Positions 1 to 9,366 of a DNA stretch of 64,000 bases are shown piece after piece. Where the stretch lies: the NCBI GenBank assembly GCA_932521025.1, contig OW051469.1:6832398-6896397 (forward strand), written 5' to 3'. Within the stretch, counting starts at the first letter, position 1. The number at the start of each line of letters is the position of its first letter. The translations under genes were made by a program, and so were the position numbers. The notes beneath the pieces are model-generated. The model was not told the DNA's origin. It worked only from the letters and a program-made list of their open reading frames with translations, and did not search any database. Origin of the DNA: Oscheius onirici. Taxonomy: Eukaryota; Nematoda; Chromadorea; Rhabditida; Rhabditidae.

Positions 1-338
1 TGCACAGCCCAAAATAGTAGATTGTACGCTTTTTATTGTGATAAATAGCAGTGAACGTTGACTGCCTTCAGGTTTTGTTTTTACTTTCAGAAATATAAGA
101 CGCTTATGACCGAATAATTACGAAGCTTCTTCAAATCTGAAAAAGAAACTTCCGACAATTGGCTTCATTTTCTACGATTAGCCTTGTTACTGCATATAGG
201 TGGAATCGAAACGTAAACTTTGCGGGCTTTCTGCAGCAATACTGAAAAAAGGATTATCAATGGAACACGGGAAAAGCTTGCAACTACTTGTGCATCTGAA
301 ATTCTAACGAGATAGCAGTGGTTTTTGTTGTTTACTAG

Positions 339-668
339 ATTTGTCCTTCTCGGATCCTCCTCCCAGCCATTCATCCTCGAAAGAGCCCTAGGGAGCTGCT
401 CCGACGTATTTCCCGCCGCTGCATCTGTCGCCGAAAACGTTTTGAATGCCATCTGCCCCTTTGATCGAGACTGGAGTCGAATCTTTTGTAGCAACTCTTC
501 AGGTATGCCTAATTGCTTGATCCATCATCTTTCCAGGGTCTTTACTTTTTCGCGGCACTTTTTGTTCTGGCCGTTTCCGCAGCCTTGCTCTGTGTCTGCG
601 TCGTCTGCTGTTCTCAGTTTTTAGATTGCTGTTTGAAGTCGAAGATAAAACCGCCGGTAGAAGTCTAA
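339..668 (+). CDS. 3' exons of an unrecognised membrane protein gene
   Basis: A likely exon opens after a TAG acceptor at 337-338 and runs in one frame to a GTATGC donor at 503. After a 34-nt intron ending TTTCCAG, a second exon from 537 to the TAA at 666-668 encodes a strongly hydrophobic helix of about 22 residues, then a Cys-rich juxtamembrane stretch (VCVVCCSQ) and a short basic tail ending in PPVEV. That is the look of a single-pass membrane protein end. The two frames are out of register by one base if the obvious splice sites are used; a donor at 406 (GTATTT) or an indel in the GGG at 536-538 would restore it. Upstream exons lie outside the window. I do not recognise the family. Confidence 0.35.
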
Positions 669-785
669 CGTGAAGATGTTCATTTGAACAAGAAATAAAT
701 TTTAACAAAAGGGTTTTGGGAAAACAAAATATAAAATTACTCGTATGGATGGGGGACAGAATGGATCATGCGGATGATTTCAAAG

Positions 786-2569
786 TTATTTGCCGCCCTT
801 GGGAGGACCGCCTTGACCTCCTTGATTTTGCCAATAGTTCTGCCACTGCGCCATCGCACCGGGATTGTTGTAGTATTGCTGATAGTATTGCCAATACTGC
901 TGCTGAGCTGCGTTTCCGCCAGCTGCTCCTCCTCCCGGAGGTCCAGTGGCTCCTCCTACTCCTGGACCTCCTTGAGCACCGCCCGGACCACCAGTTCCCT
1001 GAAAAGGAGCAGTGAGCTAAAAACGTTAAAATACGAACGTGCGATTTGCCCCAGCTGCAGCGAATGGTATTTCCGCCCAACTCTCCGCCGTTCATCTGCA
1101 TGATTGCTTTGCAGGCGCTCTCCTTGTTGGCAAACTTGACGAAAGAATAGCCCTGGACCTTGAAGATTCGAACTTCGATGATCTTGCCGAAACGCTCGAA
1201 AGCCGTACGAACGTCGTCTTCTAAATTTTATTGATTCACAAATCTATACAAGAGTCAAGCTTACCCGAGACACCGCCAGAGACATTTCCAACATAGACGG
1301 AGGTATTATCTTGAGTGGTCTGATTGTAAATTTCCTCGAATCCTTTGTCGTTTCCACCACTAGAAGGAATATTTCCTTCGGCTCCCCCTTGTCCCGGCTT
1401 TCTCGTGGCCCAGTTGGTTCTGATTGTTCGACGTCCAAGCCACTGTCCATTCATCTGCTCGATGGCACGTTCAGCCTCGTCGCGTTTCGGGTAAGAGACG
1501 AATCCGTAGCCCTTGGATTTCAGTGTGGTGACATCGCGAATAACTTTAGCGTCGCTGACTTCTCCGAACGGAGCGAACGCCTCCTTCAGAGCCTTGTTGT
1601 CCACTTCCGTTGAAAGGTCACCGACAAACACGTGGTAATGTTCTGAAATCAACTGTTTAGTACGAGAAGGAAGATAAACGAACTGCTCGTGTCAATTTTG
1701 ACCTGCTGCTGTCCGGGCTCGACAGCCCAATTGACCTTCATTTCCTTGTCGAGAAGCATACGACGATTCATCGTCTGTAAAGCCTGAGAGGCTTGAGAAT
1801 GATCCGTGAATTCAACAAAAGCGTACGGATCATTGGTTCCCTGAAAATGAAAGATATTAACATGGAACCCAATAGCTGAGCTTTCAAACAAACCGCTCAA
1901 TCCAGAAATGCCCCAAACTTTTAGTCTAATAGTAATAAACCCCCAAAATAAATAAAATGAAAGGAAAATATATGAATTTCAAAGATATACTTGTTTTCGG
2001 TTCGTCACGCTGGCTGAGATATCTAGGACAGACACCATGGGGAACGGCGCAGCTCTGCCACCTGTAGAATGCAACTTTTACTTGAGAAAAAAGGAAGTAA
2101 ATAAAATAAATGAAAAGAGCAAAGAACCAACCCGTTACACATAGAGCTCCTCAAATTTCGGAAATTTAGGACAAGACAGGCAAAATTCTGGCTAAAATAA
2201 TCGAGCGACAACCCGGTCCCATCTGACAATCGCGCACATCCAAAAAGACTCACATCAAAAATGACTTTAGTCTTCGAGACGTGTCCAATCTGTCCGAAAA
2301 GCGTCGTAATGAATTCTTCGGTCACGGACGAATCAAGATTTCCGACGTAGCTAAACTGTTTCTCAAAAGGAGTAACAGCAAAATACTTACAGAGTTCTCG
2401 GCTCTTCATTTCCCATAGAAAATCCAGCTCGTTCTGCCACTTTGGAGTGGGTTCTGGGGTTGTAGTTGTTCGTGTCATCTGTTCCGTAACCGTACTGAAA
2501 ACCGGAAATTATTTGGGATTTCAAACGATCAGGAGCAGTAAGCTCGGAATACAACAAACTTACCGACAT
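786..2569 (-). CDS. tiar-1: TIA-1/TIAR-type RNA-binding protein, three RRMs
   Basis: Nucleolytic-factor TIA-1/TIAR homologue: binds U-rich/AU-rich RNA, acts in alternative splicing, translational silencing and stress granules. Seven exons: 2564-2569, 2391-2494, 2254-2350, 1684-1840, 1265-1642, 1039-1220, 786-998; total 378 aa with all phases consistent. RRM1 has RNP2 LYVGNL and RNP1 DPYAFVEF, RRM2 has VFVGDL and SKGYGFVSY followed by the family hallmark IRTNWATRKPG, and RRM3 has VYVGNV and GYSFVKF followed by RCSWGK. The C-terminal 70 residues are Gly/Gln/Tyr-rich, a prion-like tail typical of the family. The ATG sits in a two-codon first exon (Met-Ser). The match to nematode TIAR-1 is close over the whole RRM region. 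The 413-nt third intron could hide an alternative exon near 2010-2070 but the homologous protein has none there. Confidence 0.93.
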
Positions 2570-3502
2570 CTTCTTCTGAATAACTGGTCTGCCAATGATT
2601 CTTCACACAACCAATCGGCTGGCTAAAAAAAGAAGGATGAATTGCCAGTCGAGAAACGGATATGGAGAAATAACAAAAGCGTTCAAGTGAAAGACCGCAC
2701 CGCGAACGCGACGCGACTGAGGGTGATCCTGAGCATCTAAGACTAGGGAAAGAAACCGTAGGGGTAATATATTCGAACTCTGTAAAGCGGATGCCGGGCG
2801 AGTTTTAGGTGGGGGGAGGGACGAGCGAATTTTGTGTCACTAGCAAAACAGCTGTTCATTCTATGCTCCTAATTCAATTTAACGTGAAAAGGATAAATGA
2901 AAAACCGGCAAACAAAATGTACTACAAAGTTGTAGCCCTTGATCTATTCTCCAACTTTGCAAAACATCAGAAAGTTAGAAAATCACTTCTGCGAGGCGAA
3001 AAACACGTCGAAAGATGCAAAGACTGAATTGTCCCTTTAAACTTGTTCAGTTTTTTGTTTTAAAAATCGGGTCGGGCCTGGTTTTTACGTGGTGCGTTTA
3101 CGTGGCTAAAATGACGCTAAAAAATGATATTTTTTTTATTAACAATGTGATCAACTCGCTACTATCTAACTATAGTGGAAGAAAAAGATGAAAAAAAAAC
3201 CGGAAATCCGGACAGAAAAAGCTAAAAATTGAAAAACAAAATTTGAATTCAAAATTTCGCCCACGGTAGCGTTGGTCCCACGACGTAAAAACCGCAATCT
3301 CTGTCAGACCTTTAATTTTGTTTTCCTTTTCTCCTAAAATGTCGGTCCTGCATAGCTTCATTGTTTCTCCAAAGCTTTCGCCGATGTGTCTTCTTCGTTT
3401 TATCAATTTCTTTTTTTGAGCCTTTAATCTTCTTCGTTCTCTTCATCCAAATTATCGACTCTCGTTTCAGTCGTCTTGGCAACCGCCCCGACTAGCCTCA
3501 CA
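2570..3502. promoter_or_regulatory. Divergent intergenic region, TIAR / NDPK
   Basis: This 933-nt gap separates the starts of two divergently transcribed housekeeping genes and so should hold both promoters. I see no TATA box near either start and no convincing ORF. A TTTCAG at 3465-3470, 33 nt before the NDPK start codon, is a plausible spliced-leader acceptor. The stretch around 2920-2965 has the AT-rich character of a degenerate repeat. Confidence 0.4.
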
Positions 3503-4087
3503 ATGTCCCCTAACGCCGAGAGAACCTTCATCGCTGTCAAGCCCGACGGAGTCCAGAGGTTTGTGGTATACTTTTGTGCTAATAATTGATTTCTTCAGAG
3601 GCCTTGTCGGAGAAATTATCAAGCGCTTCGAGCAGCGCGGCTTCAAGCTTGTTGCTTTGAAGCAGCTCACCGCCACCAAGGCCCATCTCGAGGTAACTGT
3701 TAATATTTTTCCTTGTATAGCTCTGTTTTTAGACACACTACCAAGATCTCAAGGACAAGCCTTTCTTCCCTCCCCTCATCGAGTACATGGCTTCTGGACC
3801 CGTCGTTGCCATGGTCTGGCAAGGCCTTGACGCCGTCAAGCAGGGACGCATCCTTCTCGGAGCCACCAATCCCCTGGCTTCTGCTCCTGGAACTATTCGC
3901 GGAGGTAAGACATGTTTGAAAAATGCATCTTTTGGTTTGTTCAGATTTCGCCCTGCAAACCGGACGGAATGTCTGTCACGGCTCCGACAGCGTCGACTCT
4001 GCCAATCGCGAGATTGCTCACTGGTTCTCCAACTCGGAGATCAACGACTACAGCAGCGTCCAGATCAACAACTGGGTCTACGAGTAA
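3503..4087 (+). CDS. ndk-1: Nucleoside diphosphate kinase (nm23 family)
   Basis: Transfers the gamma phosphate between nucleoside tri- and diphosphates through a phosphohistidine. Four exons (3503-3558, 3599-3692, 3733-3904, 3945-4087) separated by three introns of exactly 40 nt give a 154-aa protein, the normal length of group I NDPKs. Seen: N-terminal [14 protein letters not shown], the [11 protein letters not shown] segment, [25 protein letters not shown], and the catalytic-histidine motif NVCHGSDS, ending in NWVYE. All active-site positions expected for the family are present. It is followed on the same strand by IWS1 after 527 nt. Codon use is strongly C-ending, as in a highly expressed gene. 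Confidence 0.97.
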
Positions 4088-4614
4088 TTTTTACATGTTT
4101 TTAGTTTTACATAAAGTTTCATTCCGGATACTTTGTTTTTCCTATCGTTTCTCCAGGGTTTTGCTCTTACAAGGAAAGGTTTTTAGTTGATATCGAGATG
4201 AGCCCGGTAGCATTCGCAAATAATTGTGTTTGCCAGATTTTCAGCTGCTGAATGAAACGCCTCTGCCTTAATGTTTCACTATGTCAAGCCTGGGGCAAGA
4301 GTGTCTCTCAGCTGCTTCCAATCGTCGGGGGTTTTTCTGAACCAAGTGTTACCGACTCCTGTGATCATCCTGCTATCTAGTCTTCTGCTGTCCGCTGCTC
4401 CTTCTGCCTTCTCGTGGGTCTCGACACGATTTCAAACTCGTGTCGAGACCGATTGCAACGAACAGTCCTTTAAAGTGCCGAACTCGGCGAACTGTCGTTC
4501 CCTAAACACATTTTTTTGTTGAACATTCCTCCAGTTCGTTCATCGTAACGCTAAAGCTGGACAATCCTTATCTCGAGTTCGACGAGCGTAACATTCATCT
4601 ATTTTCAGTTCATA
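4088..4614. other. Intergenic, NDPK to IWS1, with perfect hairpin
   Basis: This holds the NDPK 3' UTR and the IWS1 upstream region. It contains a perfect 13-bp inverted repeat with an 8-nt loop (listed separately) and, at about 4479-4490, a second small palindrome GCCGAACTCGGC. A TTTTCAG six to twelve bases before the IWS1 ATG is a probable trans-splice or cis-splice acceptor. An 83-codon ORF at 4271-4522 spans the hairpin and resembles nothing I know. Confidence 0.4.
4417..4450. repeat. Perfect 13-bp inverted repeat (hairpin)
   Basis: GGTCTCGACACGA at 4417-4429 is the exact reverse complement of TCGTGTCGAGACC at 4438-4450, with loop TTTCAAAC. It lies between NDPK and IWS1, both on the plus strand. 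It could be a structured 3'-UTR/intercistronic element or the scar of a small mobile element; nothing in the flanks decides this. Confidence 0.8.
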
Positions 4615-5648
4615 ATGAAAGAAGATGATCAAAGCTTGCTGATAAACGACGATGACGGCTGCATCATTCGAATGGTACACGATATGAGAGCTGCTTTCAA
4701 GGTTTGTTTTTCCATTTTTTTTCTGAAGATTTGGACACTGACGACTCATGAAGACTGCTGTAGTTATATTTCGAACCTCTGTTTATAACGCCGTTTTTAG
4801 AGCGATCAGGCACAGCTCCGCAAAGAACCAGCAGTCAACAAGCTAAAACTACTGCCTCAAGTCAAGAAAATGCTCATCAACCCCAAGCTCCGGGAAGCTC
4901 TCGTCGACAACCAAATGATGCACGTCGTAGCCGAATGGCTTTCTCTTCTTCCCGACAAAAACCTTCCTCCGCTTGATATCCGATCGGATTTCCTCAGAAT
5001 TCTTCACGATTATTACCTCGGATTGGATACGGTATCCTTCACTGCTTTATACTCGCTGAAACCTCAGTTTAGGAAGCTCTCAAGAGTTCAGGATTGGGGC
5101 AGGCTGTCAAATTCATCTTACATCATCCCAAGGAAACGGCAGTCAACAAGAAACTTGCCAAGACATTGATCACGGAGTGGGCTCGCGGTATATTCAATGT
5201 AATGTTTTTTTTTTGTTGAAAGCAATCACCATATTTAGATAAGTACCGATTACAAGACTGTCTCGCGTGATGAACGAAAGTGGGCTGATTTTGAGAGGGC
5301 CTCGAAGTCACAGCATACCATCGCCGAGGACAATTCCGACCACGAAGAAAGCATTGTGCGATCAAGGAAGAGGCCTATGCAGGCCAAAAACGACGAAAGG
5401 AAAGTACCTCGTGCCCGAGTTCCCCGAATTTCCACCACGGACTATGTCGTTCGTCCTGAGCCGAATGTTGACCAAATTTTCAAGGTCAGGAGTTCCGGAG
5501 TTCCTTTGAAATAAGGTACTTTCAGGGAGAATCGAAGTACACTGGCCAAGTAGTGATAAAGAAAGCCCAGAGGCAGTTCGCAGAACGTACAAGAGGAGAT
5601 ACGTTCGAGAGAGCTGTCAAGGTTTCGGTACATGGTAAAAAACTGTAA
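4615..5648 (+). CDS. iws-1: IWS1/Spn1 transcription elongation factor, minimal form
   Basis: Binds Spt6 and elongating RNA polymerase II and couples transcription to mRNA processing and export. Five exons (4615-4701, 4801-5031, 5073-5198, 5239-5484, 5526-5648), phase 0 throughout, 270 aa. The N-terminal IND-DDG...MRAAF segment aligns to the start of the conserved IWS1 core, and the TFIIS-N/LW-like domain follows: KLREALVD, AEWLSLLPDKNLPPLDIR, GLGQAV, HHPKETAVNKKLA, ITEWAR, GIFN, ST-DYK...RDERKW. The C-terminus has YVVRPEPN and a final KVSVHGKKL, matching the family's usual KISIEGNKM ending. The long acidic disordered N-terminus of animal IWS1 proteins is absent; the ATG sits just after an acceptor-like TTTTCAG. 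Confidence 0.9.
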
Positions 5649-5840
5649 TACCTTCTGGTTATGCCTGGCATTTTCACTCTTATTATATTGTTTTCTCCTC
5701 AATCGTTATATAAAACTTCCTTCCTTGTCTTTTAGAGTCGAGACTTTTGGTGTACTCATTTCATCGCTAGAGTTCAAGATGGAAAAGGTGAACAACATTT
5801 TATTCTTAAGACATGTTTCAACACTTTTGTCCCTCAAAAA
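5649..5840. other. Convergent intergenic gap, IWS1 / srx
   Basis: About 190 nt shared by the 3' ends of two convergent genes. AT-rich, no ORF of note. Confidence 0.4.
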
Positions 5841-7505
5841 TTAGGCAGTCTGTCTTCCGCCACTGCTCATCACAGTCACCTGGGCCGGACTTATAGACCT
5901 TCTGAGCATTTTCCGCATCTCTCGGTTGAACAGAAATACTACGAATCTGTAATTGGCGGTAATAATAGAAACCCTTTTCAGCCTGATTACCCGTCTGTTG
6001 TATGTATAGACATCCATGCAAAACTCGTCAAGAAAAACACGGTGTACGGCTCGGAAAAATGAGAAGAAATGATGAAATAGGTCAAGAATTCGACGATGTA
6101 CATAAAGGCTTGGAAACACACCTAAAAACTTGTCAATACCTTGTACTCCACGAAGTACCTGTTTCATTAGAGCGACCTCGATCAGATGTCTTCTTTTCCA
6201 CTCGGAATCAGCCAGACTGTGTTCCCGCGAATTCCGGTTGATAATTCGGAGTTTTGCCAAAGAGGCGAGATCGACAGCCGAGCAGATACAGATGAGAGCG
6301 ACGTTCCGGGGAAATTGGATATAAAGAGCAAGTACTTTTCCACAGCCTTCGGGCTCGTACATGAAGAAACCGTTAGCCCAGGACATGAACAACCAACAGG
6401 GCTCTGAATAGTTTGATATAGTACATTCAACCTTTTAATGACATTTGATCATCCGTGCTCCGTTCAGCAAATTGAAGGAAATGTTTTAGCAACAGTTTCT
6501 TTTTATCGTTCTAATTTCTATTATTGGCACTAAACATTTTCCCTCTTCCCCATCTCTTACCGAAAATGTGTACAGCCGTAGCTACTGCTGCCAGCATAGG
6601 TATGAGGTAAACCATAATGCGAACAGTCTTTAGCGAAAACCAGCTGTTGTAATAGGACGGAAAGTATGAAGCAATGAATCGGTTGAAGGATATACAAGTG
6701 TGAGAGAAGAGACAAAAGTCGTGACTGAAGATGGCCACATGTCCAAACCGGGCAGAGATGGACTTCAGCTGCCAACTGATAAGGGTACTGAAAAGTCTAA
6801 GTGATTTAACAAAAAAAACTTACAAAGTCTGTGCCGGAGCGACGTAGAACAGAAATACGAGACAAAAGAGAAGAGCTCCGACTGCTTCGCAGCGAATGAG
6901 CGAACCAACGCCAGTATTGAAAACTCTTGCCTTCTGACTCATAACGATCACGGCCCCGTTTGCGAGGACTCCCGAGAGAGCCATCTGGAAATTGCACTTT
7001 TTAGCTTGTTCTTGAGGGTATTTTCTCATAACATGACACTGATTTCCCATTGAACATCGGGGGACAAATATGCGTTTCCTGGGAAAGTTTAGGCTTGTTC
7101 TGAACAAGAAAAGGCAAGGATCGAAGAGCAATTCGATCTTAGAGAAGAAGCTTTACCGGTTTATACCGAATATCCGGTCTTTTTAGACCAAGGCATCTGA
7201 CAATGGGTCAAGCTTCAGTGTTCAGTGAAATCTGACCATGATAGTTGGAAGTAATCCAAATACGCTTGCTGTACAAGCTGGTGTGACAAATCTGTTTTTT
7301 TTGTAACTGTAGTGGGTTTCTATCCAGACATCGATCAGTTTTACGAAGACTAACACGATCGGAATATTTCTTAGTTCACTTCTCATTGTTTTGCCAAAAG
7401 TGTTCTGCTTTGACTGATCCACAAATAAAAATCTTCGACGTACATCAGACTCACCAAAAAGATGATAATTCCAGTCACGATCGGGAATTCCGGAGAAGGC
7501 GCCAT
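5841..7505 (-). CDS. Srx-class seven-transmembrane chemoreceptor
   Basis: Serpentine GPCR of the nematode Srx class, expected in the membrane of chemosensory neurons. Six exons: 7455-7505, 6824-6984, 6561-6787, 6159-6403, 5991-6121, 5841-5946; 306 aa, all phases agree. TM1 ends in SGVLANGAV, then the class-typical loop VFNTGVGSLIRCEA leads to TM2 ending FYVAPAQ. TM3 is followed by the Srx hallmark SFNRF, where other GPCRs have DRY. TM6/7 carry ELLTY-like EFLTYFI and FAWMSIHTTDG, followed by FNREMR, the C-terminal signature of the class. The 470-nt first intron contains only spurious ORFs. The receptor appears intact; ligand is not predictable. Confidence 0.9.
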
Positions 7506-8583
7506 AGCTGTCTCTATAACAAGAGATTCGTTCATGAGATATTCTCAAAGGAAGTATGGGATTGAAAAGAACAGTTTCTGAACTTGAACTAGAGCAGCCT
7601 CCTTTTCGTGGGAGTATAAATGTCACACGAGGGATTAATCACTTGAGGTTCACTTGAGCGCATAGACTCCGAAGGTTATATCAGAAGAATTGGACGGAAG
7701 AGAGCAGAAAACAGATGAATGACACTTCTAATTTCAGAGGTTAGGCCCTAGACTCTTGTCCTTCACCTTTTCTGGGATCGGTCTCTCATTATTGGAGAGA
7801 CTCTCACGTCACGGAGCTTCCGGCAGATTCCACTCACTCCAGCTCAATTAGGAGAGCCTCTCGAGTGAGGGAGTTGGTTTTCTCGACTTTTATTCCTCAA
7901 TCTGATACTTCCTTTTTGAGAGGTGCTTGTCTTTTGGGAACTTTTCCCAATACTGCTGTGTGTGATGAAATTGAAAAGCTTTTTTGCATGTTCCAAAACG
8001 TTGTCAACACAGTGAACACTTTCAGTACTTGTCCATCTTCTGTCACATTTAGTTTGCTCCAAAAACTCTGTCGAAACTACGATTAAAACTACTGCAAATC
8101 TCTGTCCACGTATCGTGATGTGATGATTAATATCCCTTAAAATCTCTGAGCAAAACAGTTCTTTCTCAATTTCAATAGAGTCTAGAAACCTATTAAATAT
8201 ACTCTTCAGTGTACAAAGCTTTCTTGTTTGAACGAGTTCTCAGAATCAGTCTTCCGTTTTTCTTCAAACTAGCAGACCATGCGTCTAGTACAAAGAAGGA
8301 CATCTAATGAGCTTTTTGACCGGAAATGGGAGGGAGATACGAAAGAACTAGATGCCACGTCAAATTGTTTAGAAAGAATATTTGTAGTTTATTTGCTCCA
8401 AGCTTCGGTCTATTAGAGGGCCCCGAGGCGCGAAAGTGTTAGTTCAAACAGACACTTAGACAGAGAGATCAGTCCTCCCGGAGCAAACAAAACGACCGAG
8501 TTTTGGACAGTTCCCGCTCTCGTGCGGCTACTTTTCTTCTTCTTAGGCTTCAATTATCTAAATTAAGGTAAAATCGGAGAAGG
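7506..8583. other. Intergenic region between srx and peptide gene
   Basis: 1.08 kb between two divergently transcribed genes. I see no coding exon and no clear TATA box; several short pyrimidine tracts and CTCTC/GAGAG motifs occur at 7780-7870. Confidence 0.35.
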
Positions 8584-9253
8584 ATGAGACTTCTGGCCAT
8601 CTTTGCTCTTCTAATGTCAGCTGTTTGTGGTATGCCTTCGTGGAGAGCACCTCGTAAGTGTCTTCCGTTTGAGGAGCCAGATAAGTCAAATTTAGACCCG
8701 ACCAGGAATGTGCAAAACTTTATCGGATTAAGGCGGTTTCTCTCAGGGATACCTTTCCGTCCGAGGGAGGACTTGATGCCAATGCGTGAGTTCTATCAGA
8801 CACCACTTTTTGTGCTCTATTTTTCGATTTATATGCGTAAACTTTCTCTTTCAATCGTTATAGAACTCCTCAGATATTTAAGACCAAAATAGATATTTCT
8901 CAGTAGATGCCTTCACTGAAAGATATAAAAGCAGACAGCTCCCACGCTTGCAATACAAACTTAATACTGTGCTTTTAGTGCCTCTTTTAAAAACTTTCAC
9001 AGACATGTTCAAAATTTATTGCTTCTCCCGCTAGGTCTTCCGAAAAGAGTTGATAACGAGCTGGATTTGGGAGGTTCGTAAGAGAGCGGAGAGTTATATT
9101 AAGAAAAGTGGAGATGTTCGGTTCTAGTGTCTCCTTTTCTACACAACTCAGACGTTTTTCTAAAGATCTTCTGATTCTTCATTCAAAGATCCCTATTTTT
9201 CAGGACTGGCCCGATTCCGTCGTGACGTGATCGTCGAATCACTCTCGAAGTGA
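8584..9253 (+). CDS. Small secreted neuropeptide-like precursor
   Basis: Four exons (8584-8653, 8696-8785, 9035-9073, 9204-9253) give an 82-aa protein with fully consistent phases. Residues 1-16 are a classic signal peptide (MRLLAIFALLMSAVCG). The rest is short, lacks cysteine and has dibasic sites that would release three peptides: one ending NFIGL before RR, one FLSGIPFRP...RLP before KR, and one ending GGLARF before RR, then an acidic tail. That is the organisation of a neuropeptide precursor, although no Gly precedes the dibasic sites, so C-terminal amidation is not predicted. I do not recognise a known FLP or NLP family. Alternative: a small secreted effector or cuticle peptide. Confidence 0.6.
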
Positions 9254-9366
9254 AAACATCGAATGAAGAATATTTATTTGTAGCTCGAAATACCGTAGTA
9301 AGAACACACCATAGCATTAAAAGAGAGCAGAGAAAAAGTTCAGACTAAATTCTTTGTTTTGTACAT

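Noticed and set aside
2014-2068. Extra cassette exon in the third TIAR intron
   Set aside because: It has splice-like borders but would interrupt RRM1 between KVIFD and GTNDPYAF, which join directly in homologues.
4271-4522. 83-codon ORF upstream of IWS1
   Set aside because: It spans a palindrome, resembles no family and IWS1 has no homologous region there.
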